Shown here: piece after piece, positions 10,229-22,900 of the stretch
How positions within the stretch are numbered: position 1 is the stretch's first letter
Layout: every line of letters begins with the position of its first letter
Source of the DNA: Ditylenchus dipsaci
Taxonomy: Eukaryota > Nematoda > Chromadorea > Rhabditida > Anguinidae
Assembly: GCA_004194705.1 (NCBI GenBank)
Contig: SADC01000427.1
Location: 85,562-149,561 of the forward strand
Length of the DNA: 64,000 nucleotides
Direction of reading: 5' to 3'
Notes under the pieces: model-generated
Told to the model about the DNA's origin: nothing
What the model saw: the letters and a program-made list of their open reading frames with translations, nothing else
Database searches by the model: none
Program-made: the position numbers and the translations under genes

Positions 10229-12154
10229 CAAACTGAAAAATTTGAATTCCCGCATAATTTTTTAATAGGCACGAATTTTAAAAATGTAGAACGAACCTAA
10301 TTCTGAGGCTTTTTCGCAGTTTGGGGTGGTTTGGGGTGGTTTTGTGGGGTTTGGGTGGTTTGGGGTGGTTTGGGTGGTTCGGTCCACTTGGTCGAATCCG
10401 AATCTGTATCCGAACACAATCTGAAAAATTTCGAAAAAAACGTTAAAAACGGTTTTGTACCCCTCTGTAAAAATAAATTTTAGAAACGGACCTCGCACCT
10501 CGACCTCACACCTCGCACCTCCATTGTAGCAAAATACTTACCCAGATACCCTGCTAGTATTTTCAGGTCTTCAGAAAAACTTTGATAAATGCTGAAAACG
10601 GTTAAATTGGTACGTGGGGGCTTTTTTGGGTCTATATTGTCCTATAAATAAAGTTTTCGACAGAATAAAATGGATCTCGGAAAATTTTTTTTACCGAGTT
10701 GCGAGGACGAGGTACGAGGTCATTGTAGCCACCCTGACCTCACCACCCACCTCGACCTCGCACCTCACAACCCCATTGTAGCCACTATCTCTCACTTCGA
10801 CCTCGAACCTCTACCTCACACTTCCATTGTAGCCAAGGCATTAGTTTTTTTTTGATTTATTCTAGAATTATTCGAGAGCTACTGATTTTTTTGTACCGAA
10901 AATCTTAGTATTTGAAAAAATCCACTTATTTAAAAAAAATCATGGGATCCCTGCTCTACATGCATTTTATGATCAAGAGTACATCTCGGAATCATGTCTA
11001 AGGTAAGTGAGTGCGCGCATCTCAACTCCAGGCCCCCGAAGGAGGCGCAAATTGACCTTTTTAACGTTCTGTCATAAAAGTAGCCCCCTGTTTTATTCCC
11101 TTCCCCTCCCAATACAGCCCTTATTCCCTTTAAAATTAGAAGTCGAGAAACACGAATATGAGGTTATCTCGGCCGGAGTATAGAATTCCCTCCCCCTGGC
11201 CCAAAACCGGTTTAGACCTCGTTTTTACGCGATTTGACCACTTTTACGTAAGAAAAGAAGAAAAAGCGATTGGGAAAGCACTTTCCACGAAAAATTTTCT
11301 GACCGAAAATCGACTTTTTAGGCCGTTCTGGAGGGTACTCAGATACCTTATTTGGTGGGTTTTACCCTGTTTTGGTCACTGGAGCTGGGCAAAAAACTCT
11401 CTATATACATTTTTGATCAAGAGTCTTGCTCGGAATCATGTCTAAGATAAGTGAGTGCGCGCATCTCTAACTCCCAAGCGCCCTGCGCCCCCTTCGGGGG
11501 TGCAGGCGGCTTGGAAGCTCAGAGTTGAATGCGCACACCACATACCTTACAAGGAACATATGGTAGTGACGATGCGATTCGGAAAAACCCTATATACCAT
11601 TCGATAGAGAATCGAAAATGGCGACCAGTTGAACATATTTTCTGACTGAAAAATTTAATCTCCGCCTCCCAAGCGTAGTAATTGCTGCTTTTGACTCAGA
11701 ATTTCTCGGGCAACACGATGGTGCAAAAAAATTTGAAAAAAATTGGTATGAGATGGTGAAAACCCCTTCTGAAAGTAGGCTGTTTTTGGTCAAATCATTA
11801 ATTTACTGGTAGAAATAAGTATTTTGTTTTAAATTCAAATTTACTGGTGAAAAATAGTAATTTACTGGTGAAAAGTAGTTTTTACTGGGTACAACTAGGT
11901 ATAGCCATTTGAAAATAAATCTGAAAATGCCATCGTGTTTCCCATGAAATTCTGCCTTAAAAATGGCAAAAGTCACGCATGAGGATCGAAAAATTAAAGA
12001 GTAACCTGACCCTTCCTTTTCGATCCATTTCTTTATTTAATGATTGTTTCACAGTTTGAAAGCATCAATTTTATTAGTGATCAGCTTACAAGAGCTTTTT
12101 GGCACAGTTAATAAAAAAAATCAAGATGAATTTTATTAGTTCGAATAATTAAAT
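10229..12154. repeat. Low-complexity and repeat-derived intergenic DNA
   Basis: 10318–10382 is a GGTTTGGGGTGGTTT microsatellite. 10495–10835 has spaced ACCTCGACCTCGCACCTC units alternating with CATTGTAGC. 10930–11560 carries pieces (GATCAAGAGTAC..CTCGGAATCATGTCTAAG, GTGAGTGCGCGCATCTC, TTATTCCCTTCCCCTCCC) also present in the foldback at 44690–45530. No gene model is supported. Confidence 0.55.
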
Positions 12155-13157
12155 GGACGAAGCTTTTTTCTGCCACCTTTTGGGCTTTTTTCTGCCACCT
12201 TTTGCTTTTTCTGCCACCTTTTGCTTTTTTCTGCCAGCTTTTGCTTTTTTCTGCCACCTTTTGCTTTTTCTGCCACCTTTTTGGCTTTTTTCTGCCACTT
12301 TTGGCTTTTTCTGCCACCTTTTGCTTTTTTTCTGCCACCTTTGGCTTTTTCTGCCACCTTTTGGCTTTTTCTGCCACCTTTTGCTTTTCTTTCTGCCAGC
12401 TTTTGCTTTTTTCTGCCACCCTTTTGTTTTTTTCTGCCACCTTTTGCTTTTTTCTGCCAGCTTTTGCTTTTTCTGCCACCTTTTGCTTTTTTCTGCCACC
12501 TTCTAGCTTTTTTGTCACCTTTTACTTTTTTTTATAACATTTGTCATAATTAGATTGATCGCTTAGAAAATTTATTGACATATCATTCATCAACGATCCT
12601 CTCTCTACTCTTTTTTCACAGCTTTTCTTTCATAAGTTGCTTTATTCAAATTAACCCAATTGACAACATTAACCTCGAAAACAATAATAACGATAATAAT
12701 ACTCAAATTGATGCCAGAGAGCAGGGCTACATTTCGAGCGTGAGGTTGTAAATGACCATGTCTGCAATATTTGCTGAAAACCCTAAAATTTCCGGAATCC
12801 TGGACTTTTTTGAGAAGTTTTGGTGTTTTTCAGCAAATATTGCAGACAAGGTCATATAAAACCTTATACGCAAAATTTAGCCCTGCTTTCTAGCATCAAT
12901 TTGAGTCTTAAACTTGTAAATGAGAATATCTACAAAATTAGTTAGAAAAACCATGTGTAGAAAACTAATTAATTAAAAATGTAACGTTTTGGCTATTACG
13001 ATTTTTGGCGGAACAATTTTGGACGAAACAGGTAGAGCCGAAAAAAAGCTAGAAGGTGGCAGAAAAAAGCTAGAAGGTGGCAGAAAAAAGTAAAAGGTGG
13101 CAGAAAAAAGCAAAAGGTGGCAGAAAAAAGCAAAAGGTGGCAGAAAAAGATTTATCC
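12155..13157. mobile_element. Non-autonomous element with inverted TTTTTCTGCCACCTTTTGC arrays
   Basis: A perfect 10-bp direct repeat, ATAATTAAAT, flanks the element (12145–12154 and 13158–13167). The ends are GGACGAAGCTTTTTTCTGCC on the left and, reverse complemented, GGATAAATCTTTTTCTGCC on the right. About eighteen copies of a 19–20 bp CTGCCACCTTTTGCTTTTTT unit follow the left end (12167–12530), and about six inverted copies precede the right end (13047–13150). The middle contains its own inverted repeat (about 12700–12905). There is no transposase. The 9–10 bp duplication and GG ends are most like Mutator-type elements. The open frames spanning the array are by-products of the repeat. Confidence 0.8.
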
Positions 13158-13167
13158 ATAATTAAAT

Positions 13168-14117
13168 AAATTCGCAAAAATTGCAGTTATCAATCCCCGC
13201 AAAAATCCCCGAAGGGAGGTCGTCATTGTAAATATGATAAGTCTCCCCCTAACACTAGAGCTACTTTTTTCGCTTGTAGAAACCGTGGTAAGAAAATCGT
13301 ACAAAAACGGTACAATTAGTACGAAATTTTCAAACGAAATTGTTTGCGAGTTGTTATAAATTCGAGTCGTACAAATCCAAATTCGAACAAAAATTTTGTA
13401 CGCCTTCTTTTTCCCTTTACTTTTGGTCTTTACCCTTCTTTTTTATGGCCAAACTCTTCATTCTTTATTTGTGATTACTGCACTAAGGGTTTCGTTAACA
13501 ACTCTGTGCTTGGTAGCATCCAATGCCGTGATTTGGTCATTTATTTTATGTTTTATATTGCAAGCAAAATATTTATGGTCAGAAATTTTTTTTAACTTTG
13601 ACAAACATACAATTACAAAGCCTTAATTTTAATCAGGGATCTAAATGTACTTTTTAAAAAGATTGTACTTTTGTGGACCGAAATCTTTTTATTTCTGGTT
13701 TCACGTCAAAAGTTTTTTCGGTGCTGAAAAAATCACTGGATATAATTGGCATTTGTGCCGAAAAAAGACTAATTTGTGATTTTTTGGCAAATGTATTTTT
13801 TCCAAAATTTGAGTTCGCAGCCCTGTCTTCAATCAATTTTGTTATATTCATACTCTGTTTTTACCATTCTGTAGCCCTGAATCTCCTCTTTTTAGAAAAC
13901 TGTGAGTCGATTATTTTAGATTATCTAAACACCTCTATGAGGTGGGGAGGTGAGAAGTGGATAAGCATTTCATTACTTTAAGTTAACATAAGTTAACTTA
14001 AGTAATCAAATATTTATTTTTGGAATAGTAGCTCGAGGGCTTCGCCTGTCGGCGAACTACCCTCGCTCCGTTNNNNNNNNNNNNNNNNNACCTCCCCAAA
14101 ATTCAAAATCATAATTA
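13168..14117. other. Intergenic with a 17-N gap, no gene seen
   Basis: AT-rich sequence without a supported gene. Positions 14073–14089 are N: a short assembly gap directly after a GC-rich inverted repeat (GAGGGCTTCGCC..GGCGAACTACCCTC, about 14034–14064), the kind of hairpin that can break sequencing or assembly. Confidence 0.8.
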
Positions 14118-14358
14118 CCGTATTTCTCTATTAAGTCCCCCTCTCTAATAACTCCCCCCTATTTCCGACCCCATATCTCAGCCTAAGGAAAATTTTTTTG
14201 TAAAATTTTTTTTTGCGTTTTCTTAATCACCCACGATTTAGTTGATTCCACTTTTAGATTTCGGTCGGGCATCCGAAAATCTCAAAATCGAAATATTTTT
14301 TTTTCGATTTTTAAGGGTTGAAAAATAACTCCCCCGGGACTTACTACAGAAAATACGG
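14118..14358. mobile_element. MITE, CCGTATTTTCTCTAATA family
   Basis: The ends are CCGTATTTCTCTATTAAGTC and a degraded inverted copy ending AGAAAATACGG, with TA on both sides. Confidence 0.7.
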
Positions 14359-14859
14359 TACTTTAAAATAAACAAACGCCAAGAAATTCAAAAGAGTTTG
14401 TCGCTATAGCCTTTTTTACGTGTTTTTTGAACACATGGATATGTTTTCTTGACTCTTTTCAAAATTAGAACCAATTTTAGCAAATGTTTTATAAGCTGAT
14501 GAGTCTTTAAAAATTCCTCGGCTTCTTTGCTTCAAAATGGTGCTCATGCGCACTGCGGCTGTTCGGTAGTGTTTTCGGCTGTTCGGTTATAGACTTACCA
14601 TCAATTTCTACATCAAAATGAAAACAACATTCTTACATAAAATTTTCCAATAATTCTGTAAGATATCTGTCCATTTCCTAATGATGAAAACCTTCGTCAT
14701 CTCTATTCACCATCCAACGTGGTGACTTATAATAATCCGTTTACATTTTTGTGGAAAATAAGAGCGTTAAGAAAAAAGCAAATTTATTCATAACATGTAA
14801 CAACAGAAGAAGAGGCGAGTTTTTGCACATAGACCAGGCAAAACGGCTCGACAGTGACA

Positions 14860-15439
14860 TCAGCAGCCGTGAGGATCATCTGACTTGCCTCCGGTAATGA
14901 CGACACCATCATCTTGAAGAGCGAGAGCTGCAGTCGTCCTATTCCACAGCTAAAAGACTGGTTATCTTCAATAGTAATGACAACTTTATTACAACCCTCT
15001 CTGCAATATTACATTTCCAGTGAGTGAAGGAGCAAAGTTTTGGATGATAGTCAGTTTGTTTGTTCTCTCTAGGCCACCATATAGAAGCATCCTGAGGCGA
15101 CAGAATTCAGCAGCTTTCGGTAGTACTTATCGATCACTTGCCGACTTTCCTTCCCACCAGCAAACAAACAGTCCTTGAGATGATTGCTTAGACTGCTGCT
15201 CACTCAGTTGTGATGCTGCTTTGCGCTTGTCTTAAGTTCAAATAAAGTTAAGCATCGAATAACTGAATAAGCAAACCCTACCAAGGGGAGATATCCTCGC
15301 AGATGCTAGTTGAAGCGCTCGTTCTTTCTCCGTTTATTACCCTCTTCTTGCACATCTTGCAGCTTCTGTTGTATCACCTTCATCAACATTTAGCGAATGT
15401 CGACGGTATCCACTGATGTTTGACGCCTTGTTCGGAACC
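14860..15439 (-). CDS. Kelch-repeat-like protein gene, frame interrupted
   Basis: The last exon (14949–14860) reads LWNRTTAALALQDDGVVIT followed by GGKSDDPHGC and a stop. It joins in phase to an upstream exon ending at 15013 across a GT–AG intron; that exon reads MLLYGGLERTNKLTIIQNF then APSLTG. Further upstream another GG motif occurs as DCLFAGGKESRQVIDKYY in a different frame. The hydrophobic–GG–charged pattern is that of kelch blades, which form beta-propellers for protein binding. The 5' part is uncertain: an ATG at 15437–15439 opens a frame that soon stops, and at least one frameshift lies in 15060–15200. A minus-strand AATAAA-type signal is present near 14781. I cannot say whether this is a short gene or a remnant. 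Confidence 0.4.
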
Positions 15440-16659
15440 ATATTTATATACCCTGTATACAAGAAAATTTTAGTTAAAATTTAAGGCACAGGGGAAATCC
15501 GAAAACGACAGTTTTTGGAAGTACTCTATGCACAAAATGTAGCCCATGATCTCTACTACAATCATCAGACAGATTTTTGATAGAACACAAAATCTACTAC
15601 TATAACCCACTTTACAGCCAGCAACTCATTTTTTCTAGTCAAAAATGGGCGTTTTTGTTAGTTTTTTTATTCGTCCCGCATGAAATCGCAAAAATGCGCA
15701 TTTTTTGGACAAATTTTTACACAGATATGTAGCAAATTTCTTGCTTTATCTTTTTTACGAATAAACCTGGCGAAAATATGTGAGAAATGACCACGCAAAA
15801 CCTGTTTTAGAGTACTACCCAGGAAAAAAATTTGTCCCATTTTTCATAGAACGTTTTGAAAATCGAAGTTTTCCTCAGTTTATTGTAGCAAGTGATAGCT
15901 CATCTGAAAGCTCACGAAATTAGGAACCTGATAGACATAAGAGTTTTACAAAAAGTTCAAGGAATTCAAATAAAAAGTGTAAAAGAAGCGTAATGGTCAG
16001 AGACCACAATTTCATGAATTTTTCATTTGGCGCGAAATTTCGAAAGTGATTATGATTTTGAATTTGGGGGGGGGGTGGTTCTTATTCCAACCCCAGTAAA
16101 ACAGGGACCCTGAATGCATATTTTTCTTGCTGATATGCAAACAAGAGTTATGCACGAAAACGCACTTTCAGCCTTGGTTGCGCACTTTTTTCGTACTATT
16201 ATGCAGCATGTTTTCCCATTTTTAGTGCATAATTCGCAATTTCAGCTCATATTTTCTGCATGTTGTGGAGAATATCAAAATCGGGCCATTGCCGCCTGTT
16301 GAATTTTCCCCGCCAATTCAAATTTTTTGCATAATTATTCAACTTCTGTAAGGTTTTTTCAACTGGTTTCTAACAAAACATAGCCTAGAAATCAAACGAA
16401 AAAAAAATCCAACGATAAAAAAATTTGAATTGGCTGGGGACAACCATTGTCGGAGACGGCAATGGCCGGTGAACACTTATTTTCGTCCAAAATCATTTCC
16501 GCAACTTATTTCCGCCAAATTATTTCCGCCGACCTTATTTCCGCCACTTTTTAAGAAAGCTCTAAGATAACAATTTTGAATTACTAAATATCTCGTTTTT
16601 TTCATTTGTGTACTCCCTTGTTTGCGTTGCTGCTTTTCATAGCTATATTTTTTCTTGGT
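15440..16659. repeat. Intergenic with an inverted repeat and TTATTTCCGCC array
   Basis: About 16284–16468 is an inverted repeat with arms containing CCGCCAATTCAAATTTTTTG, the same kind as 45618–45841 and 31885–32070. 16478–16555 has about five TTATTTCCGCC units. No gene is seen. Confidence 0.5.
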
Positions 16660-17655
16660 ATTGGGTTGTAACATAAGTTCTGTCGGTTTTGTTCATGAAG
16701 ATTGTTTCAATGTAAAATATTTCTCCATACTGTTATATGTCATTTTGTAGAAAAGAATCTCCTATTTCATCGCTCTATTTCAGATTTCACAATTTCACAA
16801 CAAAATGTTGATTTTGAGCCTTTAGGAAATGAGCTTCAAGTTAAAAAATAATTATCTCCGACATCTTTAGTACTAGTCAAAAGTTCAGTCAATTGTTAGG
16901 CGCTGCAGCGACAACTTAGCACCATATTGTAGCGCAGATCAAGTGCTTCAAAATCCAGTTCACAGAATGATTTTTTGAAAATCTAAGTATTGAGATATGA
17001 CTGTTTTAAAAAAGCAAATTCTTCAAAAAATGACTGAAATCCGGGAAAAATTAAGAAAACTTGAGTTTCAGTCATTTTTGAATAATTTGTTTTTTTAAAA
17101 CAGTCATATCCAGGGTTCACAGATTTCCTGCTTTAGCAGGAATTTCCTGCTTTTTGATTTTAAAAATCTGCTTTTTGTCCGTGAAAAAGCAGGAATTTTT
17201 TTCACATCTCACAACATTTTATAACAGCTTATTCCTGCTTTTTGTAGATTTTCGTTTCAAATTCCTGCGTTGGAAACAAAATCTGCTTTGCGATTTTCGA
17301 TCTGTGAACCCTGGTCATTATCTCAATACTCAGATTTCAAAAATCATTGTGTGAAATGGATTTTGAAGCTCTTGATCTGCGCTACAATATGGTGCTAAGT
17401 TGTCGCTGCAGCGCCTAAAATTGACTGAACTTTTGACTAGTTCTAAAGATGTCGGAGATAATATTTTTTAACTTAAAGCTCATTTCTTGAAGCTAAAAAT
17501 CAACATTTTGTTGTGAAATTGGTGAAATCTGAAATAGAGCGATGAAATAGAGATTCTTTTCTACAAAATGACATATGACAGTACGGTAGAAATATTTTAC
17601 ATTGAAACAAAATCTTCATGAACAAAAACCGACAGAACTTATGTTACAACCAATA
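16660..17655. repeat. Long inverted repeat (arms about 400 bp) with a nested MITE
   Basis: The left arm beginning ACATAAGTTCTGTCGGTTTT near 16670 is matched by an inverted right arm ending near 17650. The arms differ by scattered substitutions and small indels, so this is an old foldback element. Its centre is interrupted by the element at 17111–17313. Confidence 0.8.
17111..17313. mobile_element. Short hAT-like MITE
   Basis: The termini are CAGGGTTCACAGAT and an exact inverted copy ATCTGTGAACCCTG. The flanks are GTCATATC and GTCATTATC, an 8-bp duplication apart from one indel. CAGGG ends with an 8-bp duplication are the hAT signature. The interior has repeated TTCCTGCTTTTTG words. It inserted into the loop of the larger inverted repeat. 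Confidence 0.75.
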
Positions 17656-17677
17656 TATTCATCATTTATTGTAGAAA

Positions 17678-18376
17678 ATGGCATCGATCAGCAAAACCAG
17701 TAAGGAGAAACTGCTTGTGGTGTGCGACGGTTTTGAAATGCGTAAGGGCTATGCAATTTTGACGAAGACATTCAAAGCTGGCGTTGCGTTCGAATCTGTG
17801 GTGGTAAGGCGACTCCGAAATACAGCTCAACTGATAATTTGACGCAAATAGAGTCCCACACGTGTCGTAGAAGTCAAAGCACTTTCCAGGTATGCGATTA
17901 GTTACATTGTTTCTCATGCCAAATATCTTAAGATACGTCAACGCATATGCAAGTAAAAGCAGAAGCAGCTCGAAGTATGGAATGAGGTCTGGTCTCATTG
18001 GTGGAAGCTACAAAGTCCAATCTCTTGGATAAACAACTCCTATTTTTAGAAACGGCCAACTAATTGGTTCTAGTTGTCAATGTTGAAACGGGCGTGATTT
18101 CTGAGAAATGCGCGATAGAAAAAGGCTTCAATGAGGTGGATGCGATGAAATGGTTTGCTTTCAGCCCCTTCAGCCTCTCAATCTTATATTTCTCGGGTAT
18201 GGACTGGTAAAATTTTTAGGACATTCCAGTACAGACAAACACGTTTGATTGCGGAGTATGTCTGCCGATTTGCCGAGAGTGTTTCCCGACGTGGAAGGTT
18301 GAATTTCTCCCAGGCCGAAATGGAAGCTACTCGAAATAACATGGTCAAAGAAATTATCGCTGGAAAATTTTCATGT
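17678..18376 (+). pseudogene. Decayed ORF with weak FLYWCH-like start
   Basis: From ATG at about 17678 the frame reads SKEKLLVVCDGFEMRKGYA then ILTKTFKAGVAFESVV, loosely like the first half of a FLYWCH zinc finger, with the first expected Cys replaced. It then breaks into short frames. A later open piece (about 18195–18376) contains LIAEYVCRFAESVSRRGRLNF. The region ends where the Tigger-like element 18380–19241 inserted. It may be a remnant of a MULE-type transposase or of an unrelated gene. Confidence 0.25.
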
Positions 18377-18379
18377 ATA

Positions 18380-19241
18380 CAGTCAACCCTCGATATAGTG
18401 GCCCCCCGATATAGTGCCCTCTCGATATAGTGACCCCTTTGGCCTATTTGGTTGGATTTGACCAAAACATAAGGAGCTAGACCCTCGACATAGTGGCTCC
18501 CTCGATATAGTGGCCCCTATGGCCGGTCCCGACTAAGAAAACATACCCTCGATATAACGGCCCCAAGGAAAACATGTGATTTTAATCGCAAAGTAGTTAG
18601 TCAAAAACCTATTTTTATTAGTATTTTCAATCTTCATCGTTTTCAACACCTACACCATCTACAATGTTTATTCCTATTGTTGTAAATGTTACTTTCTGTC
18701 TCTTGGAAAACAGTAGAAGTAGGCCGTAACAAAGAGCTGTAATAAAAGGGGATGCTATATGCCAAGGGAATATTTTTTTCAGTCTGAAATAGTGTTTACC
18801 AGCTAAATTTGAGAAAAATTGACACGAATAGTTAAAGTCGAAAAAAATATTCTTCGACTGAAAATCCACTACCGAACCACTGCCAACTTTTAGCGGATTC
18901 AGATGCTCTACCAATGAGCTACCAAGGCTATTTCACTTTAACTAGACTATTACGTTTTTTATTCCTGGGAGATTGCCCAACCAACCTCTTCACAATCGGT
19001 TTCTCAAAATAGAGGGTATCGATTTATCACTGAAAAAATGGTACTAACTGTGAAGTATTAAGGTATTGAATAAGCTCATAGTTTCAGTGGTTTATAGTTA
19101 AAAGGTCAACCCTCGATATAGTGCCCCTATGACAATTTTGTAAAGAAAACTCGATATAGTGGCCCGCCGATATAGTGGCCCCTCGATATAGTGGCCCCCT
19201 ATGGCCTTTCCCGAGGGGGGCCACTATATCGAGGGTAACTG
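18380..19241. mobile_element. Tigger-like non-autonomous element, CTCGATATAGTGGCCC type
   Basis: The left end is CAGTCAACCCTCGATATAGT and the right end its inverted counterpart (ACTATATCGAGGGTAACTG), with TA on both sides. Repeated CGATATAGTGGCCC units lie inside both ends (18390–18560; 19110–19200). It has no transposase. The subterminal motif resembles that of the 623–2345 element, so mobilisation by the same transposase lineage is plausible. Confidence 0.85.
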
Positions 19242-19958
19242 TACTTACTTTCATTGCCTGTTATTGCTGGTTGGTTTTAAGAAAGTTGGTTTATTTGAAG
19301 GAAATAAAATTTATCGGAACACATATACAAAGCTCTTCTGTGTTCAATCACAGTGAAGTTCGGCATTTAACCTTATGTTGATTCACATTACGTTGCTACT
19401 TAACAAAATTAGAAAAAAACCATTTTGAAATAACTTTAAAAATGAAATTCTTACTAAAAATTATTAATTAAGAATTAATTAATCCATGCCTAGGTACTTA
19501 GAGTTGAAAAAAAGTTGTCGGTTAACCAAGTGGTAGACCACTTCGTATATCTGGATGTTAACTTGATGCAGCTTTTCATGTTTTCGGCCTCCAAGGCATT
19601 TTTATGTACTGATTTTCTTTTAGTGGGTCTCTTATTTTTAAATTAATTTTGAGATCGCGGAGATCTGACTCAAGCTGATTTTTTTAATCTTACTGTTTTT
19701 GTTTATTTAATTCCACTGTGTTTTACAATCACAAATATACAATTAAAACTTTATCAGGCACCAAATAGTTTTGTTAACAAATAGATTAGCAAAATAAAAA
19801 AATCTATAACATTTTTTCAATTTCAAAACGAAAGTAAACAATACAAGTTAATTATCCACGCTTTAAGCACACATAAATATTGCAAAATAAACATAACCAC
19901 CAAGTCCACTAAGCGATAATTTAGGTTAAGAGTAGACCAGACAATTGAAATTTTGGGT
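19242..19958. other. Intergenic / 3' region of the TM9SF gene
   Basis: AT-rich sequence with no gene seen. The minus-strand 3' UTR of the TM9SF gene probably occupies part of it; a TTTATT (AATAAA on minus) lies near 19703. Confidence 0.5.
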
Positions 19959-22900
19959 TTATCTAATCCACTTTGACCGATCCATATATTTTGTGATGAA
20001 GAAGAAGGTGGCGAAGAAACCAATAGTTCCTAAAACAAAGTCATCAATATAAATATTGATGAACCAGGTTAATAAATATTTCCTTACCGGTCATGAGGAA
20101 GAACAAAAAGACGAATATGCCCGTATAGCTAAAGTACAGGATGGTGGAAATTGTGCCAGTGATGGTAAGCTTGGAGTTGAAATAGTGCACACAGTAGATT
20201 GCCAGATAAACGGCGGTAAACCCAGACGTAAAAAATGAGCGCCACCACCAACGATAGTCCTGAATGAAAAATAAATTGTGTAAATTAAAGTTCAACACTG
20301 AAAAAAACGAGAAATAGAATATCACCTATTCTCGGATTTTCATGATTGATTTTTCTGAAGTTCGAAGGGTGACCGAAAATTATCCATATATCGAATCATG
20401 TGATATTTTTGTCCAATTTCGATTTTCAAATGTTTTTTTAATTTTTATATCACAAAATTATTAAAAAACATTGAGCTTACGAAAACTAGTCAATATAAAA
20501 TGTATCAGACCATACCTCCGCACAAAGATGGAAGTAAGCAAGCAGGATGGTAGCTTCAGAGCATGTGATGACCAGAATGATAAATACCAACAGCAAAAGC
20601 CGAACATGTAAAAGACTTCGTGAGACCTGTAAAATATCTATTGATCAGACCTTAGGCTAATTTTTTATTACCAGATGCTGTTGAGAATGAAGAAAAGCTG
20701 AATAAAAATGCATCCGAACGGCAGGATTCCTCCCATTAACATGCCAGGCAGAGGTTGAGTGTACATCGTTTGTTCAGGCACTTGGCGAGGGATCTGGTTG
20801 GTTCGAACGGGAGCTTGGATACGCTAAAACATGCTTTGTGAAGATAAATTATGAAAAATTTCATATGATCACATACGTCAGCACGAAAACCGAAGTATGC
20901 GCCGACAAAAGTCAAGGGAATTGAGATGAACAGCCATAGAGCGAGCAAAGCCAACAAAGTACCAAAAGGTACTGCAGCTGAAGATCCTTTTCCCCACAAC
21001 ATCAGATTAGTGACAAAGAAGACGCCGAAGATGATGCCAGGAATCAGGAAGGAAGTTAAAATGATGTTGGTTTTCCAGTTCAGTCCCTCCATGGCTAAAA
21101 AATTAAATTTTTTCATGCGAAATCTATCAAAAAGCTTACTCTTATAAAGTCGCGAAGACACATATCCAGCCACGATTCCGAAAAGCACGTAGAATACAAG
21201 AGCAAAAGTCATCAGAGAACCACGGTTAGCTGGTGACAGGAAACCAAGGCAAGCAAAGGCTAAAAATAGTCAAGGTAGAAAAAAGCTATTGTATGTATTA
21301 GTCGCAAAAAAAGACTAGCCTAGAGTGACAGTAGCACACAACAGCAGCTGACTTCCACTGCCTACAAAGACAGAAAGGCACAAAGCATGACGTGGAGGTC
21401 GGAAAACATCTCCATGAACAACTTCCAGCCAAACTCTTCTTGAGCATCTTCCTGTTAATTTTATTGTTTAGACTAATTACACGTGGTAAGCACAAAAAAC
21501 CTCGTTGTCCAACTGATTATAGCGAGCTATATCACGATGAAGAGTTCTCAGAAGAATCATACCCACCTAGAATATTAGACATTATTGACGTCTAAAATAA
21601 CAAAAGAGTAGCTCAAAAATATAAAATAGATTTTAGAAGTAGAATAGAGACAGAACTAGTATTAAGTCCATAAGTCCAGTCTACCCCAGAATATACCTTT
21701 CTTTTAACTCTCTCAAACTTATAAAAAAAATCTGATAGATTCCTTTTTACTATCCTAAAAAGAAATTACCATTCCAGAGAGGAAAAGCACAATAACAAGA
21801 CTGTTCATAATGGAGAACCTAAAAAAAATTTTTAGTACAAAAAAAGAAAATTTGAGGTTAACCATTGAATGTTGGTGTGAGGCATGGAATCCAGGCTAAA
21901 CAAATAAATATTCGATCCACATTCAATTTAAGTTTGATTACAGTTTTTATCACACCGAAAAATTTGGTGCTACTCGTTTTACAAAATCCCCGCCTGCCCA
22001 AAAAATAGATGCCGAGTTTTACCTTACAACACACTTTTTTCAACCCGATTTTCGAAATATTTCATCGATTCTCTTATGACAGTCTGGTTGCAAATATCGT
22101 AAGGATGCCGATTTAGCCGATCGTTTTTGAAAAGAAAACAAAATTTGGGCTGAAAAAGTAAAACTCGATATAGTGGCACCTGTTTTAAAAAAAGGGGTGC
22201 CACTATATCGAGGTTTCACTTTTTTAACCCAAATTTTGTTTTCTTTTCGAAAAACGATTGGCAAAATCGAAATACTTACGATATTTACGACCAGACTGTC
22301 ATAACAGAATCGATAAAATATTTCAAAAATTGGGTTTAAAAAAAGTGTGGGACCCTAGGCGGGAACGAACTTTTGGGGTGCCACAATAGCGAGGTTTGAC
22401 TGTAGTTTTTAGGGGGGTGAGGTTAAAAACGAGTAGCGTCAAAATTTTCATCCTGCTGATTTTCGAATACTTTTGCCAAAGACATCTGGCGAAAATCTCT
22501 AAAAATATTGGACTAAGCAGGCGATCAAAATTTTTGGTGTATTCTCCTATCGAAAATTTTATAAAAAATTTAAAAAACTGACATGTAATCCCATCGAGAA
22601 GACCATTTCACGTCAGTTGGCTAAAAACAGTTAAAAAAGCATTAAACTGCTTTTTGACAAAGCCTTTTTGAACCGACCTCCCAACAACAGAATACGAAAA
22701 AATAACATTCACATCCTTGTCTTTCTGACTAATTGCTTGTGGGGAAGCCTGGAAAACATTTTTCCTTGGAAGTCAAGTTTAAAAGCATTACTCACATTTG
22801 GACCACAATTCAGTTTGTCCTTGCTCTCGTGCTTCACACTGAAACACTCTGAGTCAAATATTTGCGATAAATTTTTGGGAAGTCAACCTCTTAGGTTGCA

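Noticed and set aside
12108..12553. Lys-rich and Phe-rich repetitive ORFs
   Set aside because: These are translations of the TTTTTCTGCCACC subterminal array of a transposon, open in several frames at once.
20736..21212. Taking the 158-residue TM9SF ORF as a separate short gene
   Set aside because: Its last residues are intron and wrong-frame read-through; the exons on both sides continue the same protein family in phase.
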